NCBI GenBank assembly: GCA_021234155.1
Contig: JAJEKV010000060.1
Location: 3,456,451-3,520,450 of the forward strand
Length of the DNA stretch: 64,000 nt
Source of the DNA: Isoetes taiwanensis
Lineage: Eukaryota; Streptophyta; Lycopodiopsida; Isoetales; Isoetaceae
Direction: 5' to 3'
Shown here: positions 35,161 through 46,859 of the stretch, piece by piece
Layout: each line of letters starts with the position of its first letter
Position numbering within the stretch: the stretch's first letter is position 1
Translations under genes and position numbers: made by a program
Notes under the pieces: model-generated
Database searches by the model: none
Seen by the model: only the letters and a program-made list of their open reading frames with translations
What the model was told of the DNA's origin: nothing

Positions 35161-36173
35161 GTCATCGCTACATGAGTAAAACAGCTTGAATAGACTCTTC
35201 TCTATGTGAACGGACTTTCAAAGGCATCCATAAAAAGATGCTTGATGCACAAACGAAAATAGGTTTTTCTTATCGAAAATTGTAATAAGAGGAACTCATT
35301 GTTCCCTTCCACATCTTCGTTTATACTCCTAATGAGACACCGTTTATACTCCTAATTAGCCACCGGATCTATAGCAAACATACTAAACATGTACATGTCT
35401 ACGGCAAAATGCTCAACATAGACAATCGATACTATACAACAGAAAAGTCATTCCACATTAAGGAGATAATTTGGAAATGTATAAATGAATGAAATACGAA
35501 GTATATGAGACACAAACTGGATCCCAGATCAAGACCCAAGTGGGACATGCGATTGATGCTTGCTAACTAATGGTAGGAACATGAAACCTACTATACTGCC
35601 ATATCTGCCATCTTTTTATAGCAATAATTAATTTCTTAGACACAGAGATGGAGACTGATCAAGAAGTGGGACCTAGATTCTGCACATGGTCCTCACTACA
35701 ATCTACATATGGTCCTCTGATAACATGGTGTTTGACACCAAGAGATATATTCCTCCAAGGGAATTCAGATCTATGCTCTTCTGTGATGCTATGAATTTAT
35801 TAAGACTATAAATGTTGTAGCCGAAATTGCGAAAATGGAGACCAAGCTTTTAGCGCTCAAAGAACATTGAGATAATCCCGCGACAACATTAATTGCACAA
35901 CAAAAGAGTCAGAAGTATCTGCATCAAATTCAAAAGCTCTAGGTTTCATCTAGGCTACGAATTTATGGAGGCCACCAATTGTAGCTAGGATGACCATGAT
36001 GGAGACCAGATTGTTTTATCTCTAATCCAAGCAGATTTTGTCAGAAAGATAAAAATAGTCATAATCATCATTATAGTTCTGGCTCTTCTTAGATATTTAT
36101 CTACCTATAAACAGATACAAAATCTAAAATTGCTGCAACATGATTAGCACACAACAAAAGAGGCAGATACTTA

Positions 36174-36400
36174 TCCATCTATTCATGAAGCACTCTCCAA
36201 ATTGTTACTTCAATCTACAGAAGGCAAATGAAATTTTGAATGAATACATGTGGCAAGGGATATCTGTTATTGTGTGTAGATCCATCTATTCATGAGGCAC
36301 TCTCCAAAGAGTTACTTCAATCTACAAAAATCAAATGAAATTTTGAATTAATACATATGGAAAGGGCCCAATATATCTGGTACTTTGTGCAGATCCCTAT
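36174..36400 (+). repeat. Tandem duplication, about 111-bp unit
   Basis: TCCATCTATTCATGARGCACTCTCCAAA and the following bases, including TGAAATTTTGAAT and GGCAAGGG/GGAAAGGG, occur twice in direct orientation starting near 36174 and 36286. Confidence 0.85.
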
Positions 36401-38707
36401 CATATAACTACTGCTTGAAAGCTATAATTAAAATTTGAGAAAGCACTAAAATACCGTTGATTTTATATTGCAAAGATGCAAAACTATGGTGTATCATGAG
36501 CAGTGCAATTCAAGTCTTGTACTATTTTTGAAGAGGCAAAAACCTGCATAAAAATACATTGCTCTCAATATTACTATACTCCAGAATTTGCAACAGTAAG
36601 GTCTAATGGCACACCTCATTCATTTAGTTATATCTATCTGCCATAACTTTGCATAACTATGGAGCAATCATGAGTCAGTGATTTTAATGTCAGTGCATGT
36701 GGCCAGCTATGGAGCACTCCAAATTTGAAAATGTTAGTGTTCTGAGGACCACAAATGTCATCTAGATCCACTGCCATACAGAAAAGTTAAATGCATGTCT
36801 CTTCTTAAAAGAATCCAGATCCTTCAATCTAGTAAGTTGCTAGCAAACGGTTGTGTCGGAACTCTGCAATTGGCCACATTTATATTGAAGGCACTGTGAC
36901 GATCGTCCCTATGCTCCATAAAGTTGTCTACAAATAAAAACAACCCATCTAGTCAAGTAGAAAGATCTAAAGGGAGATTTCCTTACACCAAATATTGGAT
37001 GAGGATTTGTGCAAGCTGCACACGTGTTTAAGATGATCCCATAAATGATTCAAAGATATATTGAATAGCTTATAAATCATCTATGTTATCAAGCACAATC
37101 CACTAAACGACTGATAAACATGAGAAATTTTTTTTAAATGACAGCAGAGGACGGCAATAAACTGATATGAAAATAATAATGTTACAAAAGCATCATACAT
37201 AATATTTTACATATAACACGCCGATGCCTAAATGCTCCACCTAAGATTGGAATTACGACCTATTACTCCATACAAACAAAAGGAAGCAGTACCTAATGTA
37301 AAGAAGATCTTAATTGTTACAAACATCATAAAAATAGTTTCCTAAAAGTAGCTCAGGGAATGTCATACCTGGTATACCGCAAAGACCAACTAAAATAGGT
37401 AGAGAGAACATGTAATAAGATCAACATAGGCTCCAAGACACTATGCAGATAAAGAGAATTAATGACTGCTACATCTACACAGGCCAGATAGACATCAATA
37501 ATCAAGTCAAAGATGGAAGGGTTCGTTGCAACATGGTTGATTCAAGAAATATCCTGATATAAACATAAATTATTTCAGTTCTTTCATCAGCTATTTCTCT
37601 AAATATTAGAGCCCAATGTCAAGTTGGCGATTTCACATCTTAAAGCAACACCTTTAGTAGGTGACATCAAGTCTGAGTGCTGACTGAAAGTTGTAACTGA
37701 AAAATGTTAGAAGTACCAGTTGAACTAAAGCATACATGTAATATGCAAGGCACAAAATATAGGTCTTTCTTAGGTATTAAAGAACCACAATTATAAGAGC
37801 ACAGTAAATCATACCTAGCTACGTAAAACAATAACAAAAACATATGCACAGACTTTGTATCTTGCCTATTCACTCTATTTTTTGCAAAGGTTGCATTCTA
37901 CACTTTCCCTTTTGGACCATGCAAAATAGAAATCTATTGACTTATTATAACTTCTTTTGCACATGCTCGACTATACTCCTTATCTTGAATGAAATCCTGC
38001 TGAAGGCAACAAAATTGCTACATCCAATGTCCTGGAAAAATGCAGAACGTTAGAGCACAATAAAGATGAACTTAAAAGATTAACTGTAGAATGCATGCTT
38101 ATTACCAAAATTGAACATGAGAAGACCTTTGAGTTTTTTGCAGTTGCTAAGACGGGCCTCTAGATACATCTAATGAACGTTTACATCTATTACCTGCTCC
38201 AAACCATCTGGTATTCCTACACAGGTTTCTGCACACAACCAAAGGGTTTTAGAGCATTTCAAGCCATGGCAGACTCGAAAATTCTGACATTCATTATACA
38301 TCTACATAAGTTTAACTATATGCCTCTAAATCATGCATCTGCATGTGTAAATAGTATGCAGGTGGATCCTCTCAGATGCAATCCGGCACATCCGACATTA
38401 GATTTTGCCAAAAAGAAACAATCTAGTTGCATAAAAACTTGCTGTGGAAAGGCTGAAAGCTTGCATTTACATATCAACGATGCTTTCCAGTATTTCGATG
38501 CCAATATTTGCTCGGAATAGCTTGAAAATCTCGATCCATAAATGCATCCTCATTAGCAACCATGACAGGCATGCCGAGGATAAGCCATCTGAAGGTAAAT
38601 CTAGGAATGGAGGATAACCCATCGGCCCTAAAACACCAACCCATTTTAGAAGTTCAACCAGAAAACACAATCCTAAAATTACACCAAATTTTTTTCCCGT
38701 ATACAGG

Positions 38708-38803
38708 AAAGGCGATCTACATGCCTTTCCTCGTTTTGAAATAAGGCGACGCTACGGGCCGGAGCCCTCGCTGATTATGCCGAAAGGCATGTAGATCGCC
38801 TTT
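38708..38803. repeat. Perfect 22-bp inverted repeat
   Basis: AAAGGCGATCTACATGCCTTTC at 38708-38729 is the exact reverse complement of 38782-38803. The 52-base spacer includes GGGCCGGAGCCC. It could be the end of a small hairpin element. Confidence 0.9.
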
Positions 38804-40618
38804 TTGTAACGTGGAAGATAAAAAGAAGCATTCTCGGCAAGTGAAAACTCCGAATGCTTGGTAGATCCTTGGAATGCATGGTAAAAGCTCCTAATGCCGG
38901 GTAAATCGTGAGGATGCTAGTAGAAATGTCGGTAACAGCCGCTTCTTGTAGTTCGTCACGCAACAAAAAAAATTTCAAGAATATTCTTGATTTGAAACAT
39001 GCCACGGGTACCTGCGCTATTAGAGGATAAAGCCAATGCTTCTTAACCGCCTTTTACGATTTTGGAACATCTGAAATATAAACCGGTAGCCAAAACCCCG
39101 AACCTTAGGAAAACCAAGTTGAAAAAAAATCCAAAAAGTTTTTCTCCATACCGGAAAATCCAAATTTAAACAATAGATAATGGCATTCTTAAGCCTTATC
39201 AAAACCTTAGCAGCCAATTCCCATAAAGTCATGGTATCAAGTACAATATTGCGTAGAAGTAGCAATTTGAATTGATTGTCAAAATATGACTTTCAACTCT
39301 GATTTAAGCCACTTCACCCTCCGGCCATGGAGGGCAACCCTCCGTGCGCAGCACCTTGTTTCATTAGTAACATTTCTTTAATATGCAACCAACAAAATAT
39401 TAACATTCAACCAATTAATTAACAACACAAAACAAGAAACCAACGGGAACCTATTTCTGATCTGAAATCCGGGTCTGTGCAGATCCCTTCCATGGCACAA
39501 CCTACCGGATTCGAAACTCCAGAAGCAGATCCGAGCTTTCTTATCCCCAAATCGGCCCTTCTCAGCCAGTTCCCACCTCTTTCTACGGGATTTGGATCAC
39601 ATTTGAGGCAGTTGGGTCACCTCCGAGTATTTTGAAAGACTAATCCGACCCCTAATTCAATTAAATCTATCTTGATTCCTTCATCTCAGCCCATTAACAT
39701 GCCAAATCGACCTGTTCTAGGTCATATTAGGATGCTTCCAGAAATTCTAGCTCCTTCTGTGTCGACTCCATTGCAGGGAAAAGCCATTGTTGCAGCCCAT
39801 GCTTAGCAGTCAGATTCATCATGGTTACTTTTGGCTTACTCTAGACCTTCTCATAGCAATCTTATCCACATAATTTCTTATCAGCCCACAAATTTAACAA
39901 TAGCATAGCAGCATGTGCAAATCGAATTCAAACCTGGCAGCCTATGCAATCTCATGGAATCCAATCTATTGAACTAAACCCCACCTGATAAGAAAAAGAT
40001 CTGATGCAGGTGAAAGCTCCAAGCTCTTGCCACTGATGGAATTCCTCCTCTGCTATCCCGTCTCCAAAAAGCTTCCAATTTTTTTTTCTCAATTTTGCCT
40101 CTCTAGATCATAGAGGTTTTGCTTATATTTTAGTTCTATCCTACATGCATGTTCTATCTTGCATGCATGTCAAACATGCACGTTCTATCTTGCATGCATG
40201 CATATATGAGTACATATACTGACCCATCAACTGGCCAAGATCATTACAGTCTCACCTTCTAAAATTTAAGCCATGTCCTCATGGGTCGATTCTAAGAACT
40301 ATCATGCTTACTTAATAAGTATACTAACAATCTGAAGCAAGATAAATAACTGCAATAGAAAATGAGATACAATCAAGCTATTACAAATCTCACCTGGGAT
40401 TCACACCATAGAAGCTTCTTGAGCACCATCACGTGGAGCTTCTGCAGCATAAATAAACATTTGATGTTGTGGAAGATCCATTATTGTCTAGTAATCTTGT
40501 CTGAGTTGCAACTCGGGATCTTGTCTATACTTAAGGCTAGATCCATGTTGATATGAAAACTTTAATCAACTATATTGGTGAAGAATTTAATCTTCCAATA
40601 AATAATGGAGAATGATTC

Positions 40619-40775
40619 CACTACAAGAGAAGGGGTTCATTAGTGTCATTAGTTGTGTCAATATTTGGCCTAAAATGGCAACTCGAATTTCTTTTATAAC
40701 TGACGCTATGGGTGAGGCAACCCGGTGACACAAATGTGGCAATGAGAACGTCATAAATACTGTCTGGGCACCTTC
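40619..40775 (+). mobile_element. CACTA-type transposon terminus
   Basis: CACTACAAGAG at 40619-40629 matches the conserved CACTACAAGAAA end of CACTA (En/Spm) elements. It is followed by GTGTCATTAGTTGTGTCAATA and later AACGTCATAAATACTGTC, which resemble the 12-bp units of the satellite at 43805; subterminal repeats are a mark of CACTA elements. No opposite terminus (TCTTGTAGTG) was found before 44262, so only one end is present or the other is lost. Confidence 0.45.
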
Positions 40776-40784
40776 ACAAGCTAG

Positions 40785-41734
40785 GGCTCCCTGCTTATCA
40801 ATCTATCAAGCTTGTGGCAAAAGATCAACGTTGCTTTCTTTTGATGTTTGAATCTCCTGAACCGGCTGCTCAACTCATAGAACGAGGTGTTGATCCTCTC
40901 TGGAAGCACTTCTTGCTCTATCAACAAGATGTGTTCCGGATCCTTTCCAGCTAAGCCGGATGGCTTCTACCCTCTTCCGGGTTTGCTCTCGAAGATTTTC
41001 CTCCAGAGTTGCAGGATTCCAAGTTCATTTCTGCCATTGCTAATGAGATTGGACTCCATTTGCAACACTCCATAACCAATGGCATCATCAAGGTTTACGT
41101 GGCAAGGCCCATTCATCGTGATTTGCCTCAAACAATTGTTGTCCAAAGCGGGCCCATGTTCTTTCCATTTAAGCTGTCCTTGTTGAATGGTCCTGAGCTA
41201 GCTCTCATGTTTTCCGAAGCCCCTCTCTTTGCTCAATATCGTAGGGTTCACCAACAGGATTCTCCATCTGCTCCTCTGGTACTCCATGCTCCTAGATCAG
41301 CTCCCACCTCAGTGGATATCTCACAAGTCCCTGCGCCTGTGATTGCCCCCCCTGCTCTTCCAGTTGCAGCTCCTCCACCTCAGTCTCTGGATCACCAAAT
41401 GTTGAGACTGGCTGAAATCCAGAAATCGCAAGAGCAAATTGAAGAGGCTCGTGGGCAGTATATGGACATTGATCGGCGTGGCTTCCACCCACCACCTAAA
41501 CATCCACCGGCTCTTCGTCAACCACGAAAGTCTGCTAAGGGATCTAATTCCTCTGCATCCCAGCCCTCAGTTCCTGCTGCCCCTCCCATTGCATCCCATG
41601 GTGGTCGCTTTGATCCACTTCAGTGGGCTGATTTGGTTGACGAGGTTGCTGCCATGCCAGGTGCCCAAGAAACATCCTCAAGTTCCTTTGAGACACCAGT
41701 GGTCTCATCTGAATTGGCCCCATCACAAGATTAA
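40785..41734 (+). pseudogene. LINE-B ORF1 C-terminal part
   Basis: Translation gives FESPEPAAQLIERGVDPLWKHF near 40850 and a long proline- and glutamine-rich frame 41009-41734. Placement directly before an AP-endonuclease ORF2, and the overlap of its stop with the ORF2 start, identify it as LINE ORF1. The upstream part is in another frame (a stop near 40952), and the N-terminus and 5' leader are missing. No zinc knuckle is seen in what remains. The C-terminal region is rich in Pro, Ser, Ala and Gln, and is probably disordered. Confidence 0.65.
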
Positions 41735-43803
41735 TGCGGTTAGTCTCATGGAATGTTCAGGGGGTAGCCTCTTTCCCCCTCAAGCGGAGTCGTATTTCTT
41801 TTTTTTATCTAGATTGGATGCTCAGTTTGTATGTCTTCAAGAACAAGAGTGTCGTAAGGGAGACGTATCAAAGCTTGCAGACATGATTGGTCGCAGGTTT
41901 AATGTCCTTATCGCAGCAGCTGATTTTGCCAGTGCAGGGGTCGTGATAGCATGGCTTCCTTCCTTGCCAGTCATCTTCACTCAGGCTGATCGCTTTGGTC
42001 GTTGGGCCCTAATTGTATGGCAGGAGCAAGGGGTTAAATATGGTCTAATTAATGTTTATGCCCACAATAGACCTCATCAGAGAGCTTCACTGTGGGCCTC
42101 TTTGCGAGGGAAGATACTCAGCTTGGGCTGCCACATTTCATGGCTTCTTGTTGGGGATCTCAATATGGTGGAAGTGGAGTCTGATCGATTGGGGGCGACC
42201 TCTACAGTGGTATCTGGTTTTGAACGCCGGCAGTGGCTTCGTCTACTCCATGACTGCAACCTCTCGGAGATTGATGGTGAAGGTGCCTTCACTTGATGCA
42301 ATGGTCAAGTTGGTGGGGGTCGTGCAAGCTCTCGGTTGGATAGAGCTTATTGGAATGCAGATACAGTTGCGGCACTTCCAGGTCTCTTTCGATTCTGTCT
42401 CAGAGATAACTCAGTTTCAGACCACCATCCGCAATTCATTTCAGACGAGCCCCTGTAGCAGCGGCGGCTTGGAAGGACGTGTTTTCGCTTGAATGTGAAG
42501 TTCTTAAAGGATGCTGACTTTCAAGAAGGTTGCAAGAATACTTGGACAACTGCCTTCAATCGACGTCGAGGTATGACTGGCATAGTGGATGCAATTGCGG
42601 CAATCAAGGGTTTTGCCAAAGAGTGGGGCCGAGAGTCTGCAGCAGCAGGTTGTACTTTACTGGACACTTTGTATCAGGACCTGCTCCATTCTCGACAGGG
42701 ACGTCTTCCAGGTGTTCACGATCGTGATATTTTGGCACAGATCCAAGCATTGGAGGAGGAGCAAATTCAGCAAGCAAAGATGAAGGCAGGTCTGCAGTGG
42801 TTTCGTGATGGAGACCGTTGCACGGGCTTCTTTTTTCGTGCAACTAAGAGTCGTCACATGACATCAACCATGTCCTCATTGCTTTTGCTGAATGGTTCGT
42901 TGCTATGAGCCGATCGACTCCTCAGCAACATCGCATAACCACTTCCGACGTTTTTGTTGAGAAACATCTTCCCTTTCAATCGAAATGCAAGATGCTTTGT
43001 TTTATCTAGGATTTCCCCATCATCTCTCGGTGAAATAACGGAGTCAATAGAGGCGGCTATGACAAATGACGATTTAAAATCGGCAGATCTTTGAACTGAA
43101 AAAGAGGCAAATGCCCAGTTTGGATGGTTTGCCAATTGAGTTCTTCCAGAGTATTGGGAATGGCCGGAGCCGGATGTGTATGATGCTTTCTCACGACTTT
43201 CTACGGTCCAATTGCATTGGATAGAATTCTAAACACAAAAGCCATCTCACTCATCCCCAAGGTCAAGGATCCTCGACTATTTCGATTATGGCCCATCACC
43301 TTATTGTCATCCGGTATATAAGATCTTCGCCAAGGCTTTTGCAGAAGGGTAAAGGACATCTTGGCGAGTCCATCTCAACAACCCGGTCGGGGTTTTCTTC
43401 CAAAAGCGGTGCATTTTGAATAATGTTGCTGCCGCTTATTTAGGGAATTTATTGGGCATGTAGGCAAAACCTTCCAGTTGTATACCTTAAGCTTGACTTT
43501 GCAAAAGCTTATGACAGTGTCAGCTGGGAATTCATGCGTCGTTGTATGCTAAGACTGGGATTTGGGGAACAATTCACATCGGATATTATGAAGCTGCATA
43601 TCTCGCTTCGGACCGTCTCCTGTTCCATGGTGAGCCATCACATGCTTTTTCACTCGGTCGTGGTATTCGCCAGGGATGCCCTTTAGCACCATTGCTTTTC
43701 ACAATTGTTGCAGAGGCTTTGTCACAGTTATTCACCATTGCAACGACAGAGGGACTTCTCCATGGTCTTGCAATGAAGGACGGCACACAAGAGGTTTGCA
43801 AAT
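41734..43803 (+). pseudogene. LINE-B ORF2, endonuclease and partial reverse transcriptase
   Basis: ORF2 starts with ATG at 41734 (MRLVSWNVQG), giving an L1-type AP endonuclease: QEQE (about 41840), GLINVYAHNR (about 42040), LLVGDLNM (about 42150) and SDHHPQF (about 42418). Reverse transcriptase motifs include LDFAKAYDSVSWEF (about 43494) and RGIRQGCPLAPLLF (about 43660). The sequence stops at about 43803, before the YADD catalytic box, where a 12-bp satellite begins. Frameshifts are visible in the T run near 41796, near 42297, 42430-42490, 42908 and in the region 42910-43470. The element is cut at both ends and cannot be active. Confidence 0.86.
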
Positions 43804-43804
43804 G

Positions 43805-44170
43805 CCACCTTTAATGTCAAATACAGTGTCAGGACTTTTGTCACCCATATGTCAAACATAGTGTCACCTATAAAGCCAACTATAACATCATGCATAATGC
43901 CACTATTAACGTCATTGGTGAGATCACCTATAGAGTCACATGTACCACCATCTATAGTTCCACTTATAACTTCACATATAACGTCGCTAATAACACCACT
44001 CATAATGCTAATATTTTTGTCACAGATTATGCCACCCATATTGTCACCTCTAATAGCAAATTTATGGACGCTTATAACGTCTACTTCCTCAATATTAATG
44101 TCACTTATGTTGCCAATATCAATGCCATTTATTTTGTCATCTATATTGTCAATAATAATGCCATTTCTTG
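43805..44170 (+). repeat. 12-bp satellite array, about 30 units
   Basis: Units of 12 bases with the consensus YCACYTATAAYG follow each other from 43805 to about 44170 (examples: TCACCTATAAAG, CCACTATTAACG, TCACATATAACG, TCAATAATAATG). The period is almost unbroken but the units are diverged. Because 12 is a multiple of three, long open frames on both strands (up to 173 codons) are artefacts. A 34-base duplication of TTCTTGATCCATTGTTGCCAC follows at 44165-44219. Confidence 0.85.
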
Positions 44171-44261
44171 ATCCATTGTTGCCACGTATAATTATTATTT
44201 CTTGATCCATTGTTGCCACATATAGTGGCGTTACTATGCCAACAACCACATTATATTATCA

Positions 44262-44290
44262 CTAGTAACGGTGCCCAGCGTTGCTGGGCA
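44262..44290 (-). mobile_element. Helitron 3' terminus (minus strand)
   Basis: On the minus strand TGCCCAGCAACGCTGGGCA (8-bp stem, AAC loop) is followed by CCGTTA and CTAG at 44265-44262, with T next to it. The sequence is almost identical to the plus-strand end at 54861-54889. The element extends to the right from here and probably carries the gene fragments between 44.3 and 52 kb. Confidence 0.8.
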
Positions 44291-44483
44291 TATTTTGGGA
44301 ACCTTTAAATGTTGGGAACTTGTCTATTTGCGTAGAGCATCGTCTGGGCCATTGATCATTTTGGAAACATGTAGATTGCAAGTGGCCATGTCTATGGGTT
44401 GTTGATGGTGTTTACTAAATCTCATATAGTCATGGTCTCTTACTGCTTGTACATGAATGTGGATGTGTTGTGGCTATAGATGA

Positions 44484-44587
44484 GGAGGTTAACCTCCTTC
44501 TTGAGGGGGTTATGCAAAATAACCCTCGAGGCCGGTAGGCCGAGAGGGTTAGTTTGCATGACCCCCGAGAGGAGGAGGTTGACCTCC
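44484..44587. repeat. Long near-perfect hairpin, 50-bp arms, 4-base loop
   Basis: 44484-44533 and 44538-44587 are reverse complements at 41 of 50 positions, and four of the nine mismatches would be G-U pairs in one RNA strand. The loop is GGTA. Arms carry GAGGTTAACCTCC and AACCCTC/GAGGGTT words. It resembles a small hairpin element or an RNA precursor. It sits 200 bases inside the Helitron end. Confidence 0.9.
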
Positions 44588-44911
44588 CTTAACCACATGC
44601 CCGAGCAAGTTTAGCTCTGTTTAATCTAGTGCAACAAGATCCTCTATTTGAGCTGATTTTAGATTGGGTTGTTTTTTTCTCATTATCATGTTCTTTCCTG
44701 ATTGCGGGTTCTGATCTATGAATAGAAATATATATCTGGGTACTGTGTAATCCAGTTCGAAAGCCCAACAAACGAGTTTCTTTGTTTTTATGCAGTGTTT
44801 GGATTGAAATGGGATTTTTTTTCTAAAGTAGGCTTTTTTTCCTTGCAGATGTTCGTATTCACAGATTCAATGTTTGAAGCGATATTAGCAGAGGATTGAT
44901 CGGAAACAGAG

Positions 44912-45286
44912 ATGGGTTGTGCATCTTCGAAGGTAACAAACATGCAGGCAGAAAAAGAGGGACAGATCGAAGTTTCAGAGCTCGGAAAGAGTGTAGCAGA
45001 AGAACAGAATTCCGGATCCAGAAAAGGGGCTAAACATCAAGCACATACGACATTCGAGATCTTCCAAAAGAAATCGCCCAAGATTTGCCTTCCTTTTCGG
45101 TCTCAGAATTCCAATCTCCACCGATCCAAGCAGCAAAATTCCTTGTCTCCAATCAGGATCAAAGCCGCAGTGCCGGAACAGAGTAATTTATTTGCAGAGT
45201 ACAGTGAATATTCTTTAGAAGGGAATATTCGGAAGATTATTGCCTGTAATTCTTGGAATATTCCTATGAAACGAATATTCCAGTGA
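44912..45286 (+). CDS. Hypothetical protein with MGCASSK N-myristoylation signal
   Basis: The 124-residue frame starts MGCASSKVTNM. Gly2 is a myristoylation site and Cys3 a likely palmitoylation site, so a membrane-bound protein is expected; plant proteins of several families begin MGCASSK. Beyond this I recognise no domain. The rest is Ser-, Lys- and Gln-rich, and the last 30 residues look random. A TTTTTTCCTTGCAG acceptor-like site lies 58 bases upstream, and the GTAACA after codon 7 could be a splice donor, in which case only MGCASSK is coding and the rest is intron. It lies in the putative Helitron, opposite to its strand, and may be a captured first exon. Confidence 0.4.
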   Translation: MGCASSKVTNMQAEKEGQIEVSELGKSVAEEQNSGSRKGAKHQAHTTFEIFQKKSPKICLPFRSQNSNLHRSKQQNSLSPIRIKAAVPEQSNLFAEYSEYSLEGNIRKIIACNSWNIPMKRIFQ

Positions 45287-45289
45287 TTA

Positions 45290-46850
45290 TGTGATATAAC
45301 CACTATCAAATCCAACGGTTGCGGACGGTCAGATTCAAATAACTTGCAAGGGCATGTGGTTAAGAGTTGTGAACATCATGTAACCTTTTCGAAGCATTGC
45401 ATTTGTTGTGTTATTTAGTGTGACCTTTTGTTCATTGTGTATTGCACCTTTACCTATAGCTATCTTTAAAAGTACTTTGCTCCTTTATTAGAGATATCTT
45501 TAAAAATACTTGGATGTTAATTGTGTGTTCAAATAAAATACGAAACTTGTGTTCATGACTCTTGCCAATTAAATATGAAACATTGCAAAAGATGAAAGAT
45601 GGATTTTCTTGAATATATATACGCCTACTTGCAAAAGATGAAGGATGGGCTTAATGGATTTTCTTGGATATATGTATCTATATGCGCCTACTGTGATAAC
45701 TGTAGAAGCAAAAAAAATTTTTGAACCAATGACAAAAAGTACATTGCAAAATAATGGGAACTATACCCACATTCATATGGCATTCATATGGCAGAACATT
45801 AAAGTACCACAACAATTACCATGTCATAACTTATAACACAACAATTAACATGTAAGAACTTATAATATGCATGCAAGCTTTCCAAGAAGTTGCACCTACT
45901 AATTGTTGCTTCTCTGTAACATGTTGATTCATGCTGCTTTAATGACTCTAGATTGCCTTCTTTCATATGCACTTGTTCTGCTATTAGGCATTGGTTTCCT
46001 AGCTGGAGTTGAGGTTAAAACAATGAAGTGATTGTAGGTCAGCAAAGCCAATGAAATGAATTTCTTCTTTTATAAACCACTGTTCATTGTAGAAATCGAG
46101 GGCCTTTTAAGGTAATTATTTTATATTGTACAAGAAATTTATCGCGGCGGCCAAGGCCGCCGCGAACATTTCTTTTGTCCAACTCTTCTTAAATAAGGTT
46201 TGATATTAAGCCGAAAGGATCACAGTTGTGAAATTGTAAAATTGAACTAAATGAATCTAAGCTTGGATAACTCCAGTTTCCATATTTTCCAGAATAACGA
46301 TATTGTGATACAAAAAACAAATACTATTGCCAAATACATCTTTTACATCTGAACAGTTTGTTTTGTACTTATTTCCAATGTCTTATATATGGCATTGTGT
46401 GGAAACATTTCACCTGTGTGCACACAGGGGCAAAACATTTTGTCTTCATACTGCATTTTCTAAGTGATGATCCAATTCCCTTACTCTTTCCAAGGAGGCT
46501 TCATTACTTAGATTGCAGAAGTCCACCAAATATATACTGAACTAAAGTTGTTACAACTTTCTCGCCCCCAGCTTTATCTAAGCAGATTGACTACATTGAC
46601 TCAATGGCAAATCTAGAAAAGCAAGAACAATGAATGCACTGTCTTTGCTTTATCTTTCTATTTTCTGCTTCCTGCTTTGGAAAAAAATCATCCAGTATCA
46701 TGTAACGCTGGAGTAAGATATTGGGAAAAAATCGCCAAAGTAAGATAACGAGTTCATGTTTGTCTAAAAAATCAGAGTTTTTCTGGAGTAAGATATTGAG
46801 TTCGTGTCTGTCAAAAAAATCAAAGTATCAATCCAGCACCACTCCTTTTA
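45290..46850. other. No gene recognised
   Basis: AT-rich DNA without a recognisable domain. It contains one perfect 22-base palindrome, CGCGGCGGCCAAGGCCGCCGCG, at 46143-46164, a striking GC island. Confidence 0.45.
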
Positions 46851-46859
46851 AATCGGCTT

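Larger units (their letters stand above)
35165..40615. other. Long stretch with no gene recognised
   Basis: About 5.4 kb of AT-rich DNA with no conserved domain, LINE, LTR or transposase motif on either strand. Open frames are short (at most 115 codons, 38173-38520). The only structure seen is a 111-bp tandem duplication at 36174-36400, a 22-bp perfect inverted repeat at 38708-38803 and CATGCATG-rich repeats near 40140-40205. An untranslated RNA or heavily decayed element cannot be excluded. Confidence 0.5.

Noticed and set aside
38173-38520. 115-codon plus-strand frame in the gene-free stretch
   Set aside because: No domain and no exon signals; length is compatible with chance in AT-rich DNA.
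43728-44249. 173-codon minus-strand and 118-codon plus-strand frames
   Set aside because: The 12-bp satellite has a period divisible by three, so stop-free frames arise by chance on both strands.
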